From positions 62,001 through 126,000 of the forward strand of contig CAYYPE010000008.1 of NCBI GenBank assembly GCA_964473465.1: a DNA stretch of 64,000 nucleotides. Reading direction: 5' to 3'. This document shows positions 63,330 to 64,000 of the stretch, in pieces (the stretch's first letter is position 1; every line of letters begins with the position of its first letter). Under the pieces are notes generated by a model, which had not been told where the DNA came from, made no database searches, and was given only the letters and a program-made list of their open reading frames with translations. Source of the stretch: CALHRB01 sp964473465 (lineage in GTDB: Bacteria > Bacteroidota > Ignavibacteria > Kapaibacteriales > UBA2268). The translations under genes and the position numbers were made by a program.

Positions 63330-64000
63330 TTAAAGATTATAAATCCTAAGATAAGATTCAACCTGTTTTTCAATGCTGAAATTTTCAGCAGTATGTCTGT
63401 CTGAGAATTCAGATGCTTTCCGCAGTATTTCTGGGTTTTCGATAAACCATAAAATTCCGTTTGAAAAATCTTCTGTCGAGTAATTTTCAGCGAGCCAACC
63501 GCTTTGTTTGTGTATGATTATGTCATCAGGTCCGGTTGACTTAAAAGCGATAACGGGAGTTCCAGAAGATAATGATTCAAGTGTTGTCAAAGAAAATGCT
63601 TCTTCCCTCGAAAGAACCAAAGTTAAATCAACGGATGAATAAGCAAGGCTCATCATTTGCTCATTATTAATGTAGCCAAGTTTAATTATGTTATCAGAAT
63701 TAAAATTGAATGACTCTGTATTTTTTCCTACAAGACAAAGCAATATATCATGCCGATGGAATAATCTGTTAATAATTTCTGGAATAAAGTCCATTCCTTT
63801 GTTTTTTCGATTGAAATCATCAGGTGCAAACAATAGAATAAATTTATTATCCGGGATAGCGAAAAGTTCCCGGGTAAATTTACGATTGTGAGGTTTAAAG
63901 ATATTCTTATCTATCCCGTGAGGTATTTGAATAATCTCTTTATTTTTAAAAACCTGACTTTCTTCTGCAAGATGCTTTAACCAGCTGGATGGGCTAATTA
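63330..64000 (-). CDS. GT4 family glycosyltransferase, C-terminal part (5' end outside window)
   Basis: The open frame enters at the window edge, and the in-frame triplets continue to a stop at 63330; an internal TTG at 63833 is not its start. The first visible residues form the nucleotide-sugar domain: PSSWL, then IPHGIDKNIFKP, FILLFAPDD, and the donor-binding E-x7-E-type block EAFSLTTLESLSSGTPVIAF near the end. This is typical of GT4 transferases of the WbnK/RfaG type. The acceptor half lies beyond 64000. It faces the NTF2-like gene tail to tail. Confidence 0.88.
   Translation of the reverse strand, partial: ISPSSWLKHLAEESQVFKNKEIIQIPHGIDKNIFKPHNRKFTRELFAIPDNKFILLFAPDDFNRKNKGMDFIPEIINRLFHRHDILLCLVGKNTESFNFNSDNIIKLGYINNEQMMSLAYSSVDLTLVLSREEAFSLTTLESLSSGTPVIAFKSTGPDDIIIHKQSGWLAENYSTEDFSNGILWFIENPEILRKASEFSDRHTAENFSIEKQVESYLRIYNL

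Noticed and set aside
1..64000. tRNA, rRNA, riboswitch or CRISPR features
   Set aside because: I scanned the intergenic gaps for T-loop, conserved riboswitch cores and regularly spaced repeats and found none; a covariance-model search would settle weak cases.

Overview
The window looks like chromosomal DNA of an AT-rich, Gram-negative member of the Bacteroidota/Chlorobiota superphylum, most like Ignavibacteria or Kapabacteria. Four things point there. Three proteins end in a type IX secretion (T9SS/Por) sorting domain. Several lipoproteins, beta-barrel outer-membrane proteins and a BatB/BatC pair are typical of that group. Two tandem flagellin genes are present, which is unusual in Bacteroidota proper but known in Ignavibacteria. 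The isocitrate dehydrogenase is of the monomeric type. This placement is inference; there is no rRNA gene in the window. I saw no tRNA or rRNA gene, no CRISPR array and no intact insertion sequence.

Layout. 1-5 kb: an SDR fragment, an M16 protease pair (active plus inactive subunit), purine nucleoside phosphorylase and a beta-propeller lipoprotein. 5-8 kb: phosphofructokinase, a small cytochrome c and a heme-bearing outer-membrane barrel. 8-12.4 kb: RNase R and FtsH. 12.6-18.6 kb: a T9SS cargo protein, a polyprenol-phosphate-type glycosyltransferase, a barrel protein, a GT9 glycosyltransferase, an rRNA/tRNA uracil methyltransferase and QueE. 18.6-24.1 kb: batC-batB, a lytic transglycosylase and Lon. 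24.2-32.7 kb (minus strand): two envelope proteins, then a tight six-gene run: ClpB C-terminal half, DJ-1/PfpI, acylphosphatase, patatin-BamA fusion, FemAB-like protein and M24 peptidase. 32.9-39 kb: CpxP-like lipoprotein, lone receiver domain, small membrane protein, Ppx/GppA-HD phosphatase and TldD/TldE. 39-45.3 kb: monomeric isocitrate dehydrogenase, an unknown secreted protein, MlaF ATPase and two flagellins. 45.8-48.2 kb: ADP-forming acyl-CoA synthetase and a collapsed type IIG restriction enzyme relic. 48.2-58.8 kb: a structured non-coding region, a large T9SS beta-helix/LamG surface protein, a DUF4402-like secreted protein, Xer recombinase, a PgpH-type c-di-AMP phosphodiesterase, a T9SS BNR-repeat protein, RsmE and a GIY-YIG-like protein. 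59-64 kb: thioredoxin, pterin carbinolamine dehydratase, enolase, a phosphohexomutase, an NTF2-like membrane protein and a truncated GT4 glycosyltransferase.

How the genes fit together. Most are housekeeping. Central carbon metabolism is covered by phosphofructokinase, enolase, phosphohexomutase, isocitrate dehydrogenase and an ADP-forming acyl-CoA synthetase that can make ATP from acyl-CoA. Protein quality control is prominent: FtsH, Lon, a ClpB half, M16, M24 and TldD/E. Envelope and cell-surface functions recur throughout.

The most unusual items are these. (1) A stand-alone ClpB C-terminal half whose ATPase motifs are all intact, heading a conserved-looking operon. (2) A heme-c motif fused to an outer-membrane barrel, next to a monoheme cytochrome. 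(3) A restriction enzyme reduced to its two ends around a G-rich, quadruplex-like junction. (4) A roughly 110-nt hairpin-rich element at 48.6-48.7 kb. (5) A set of three hairpins at 39.0-39.1 kb. (6) An inverted-repeat-rich control region upstream of the flagellin genes.
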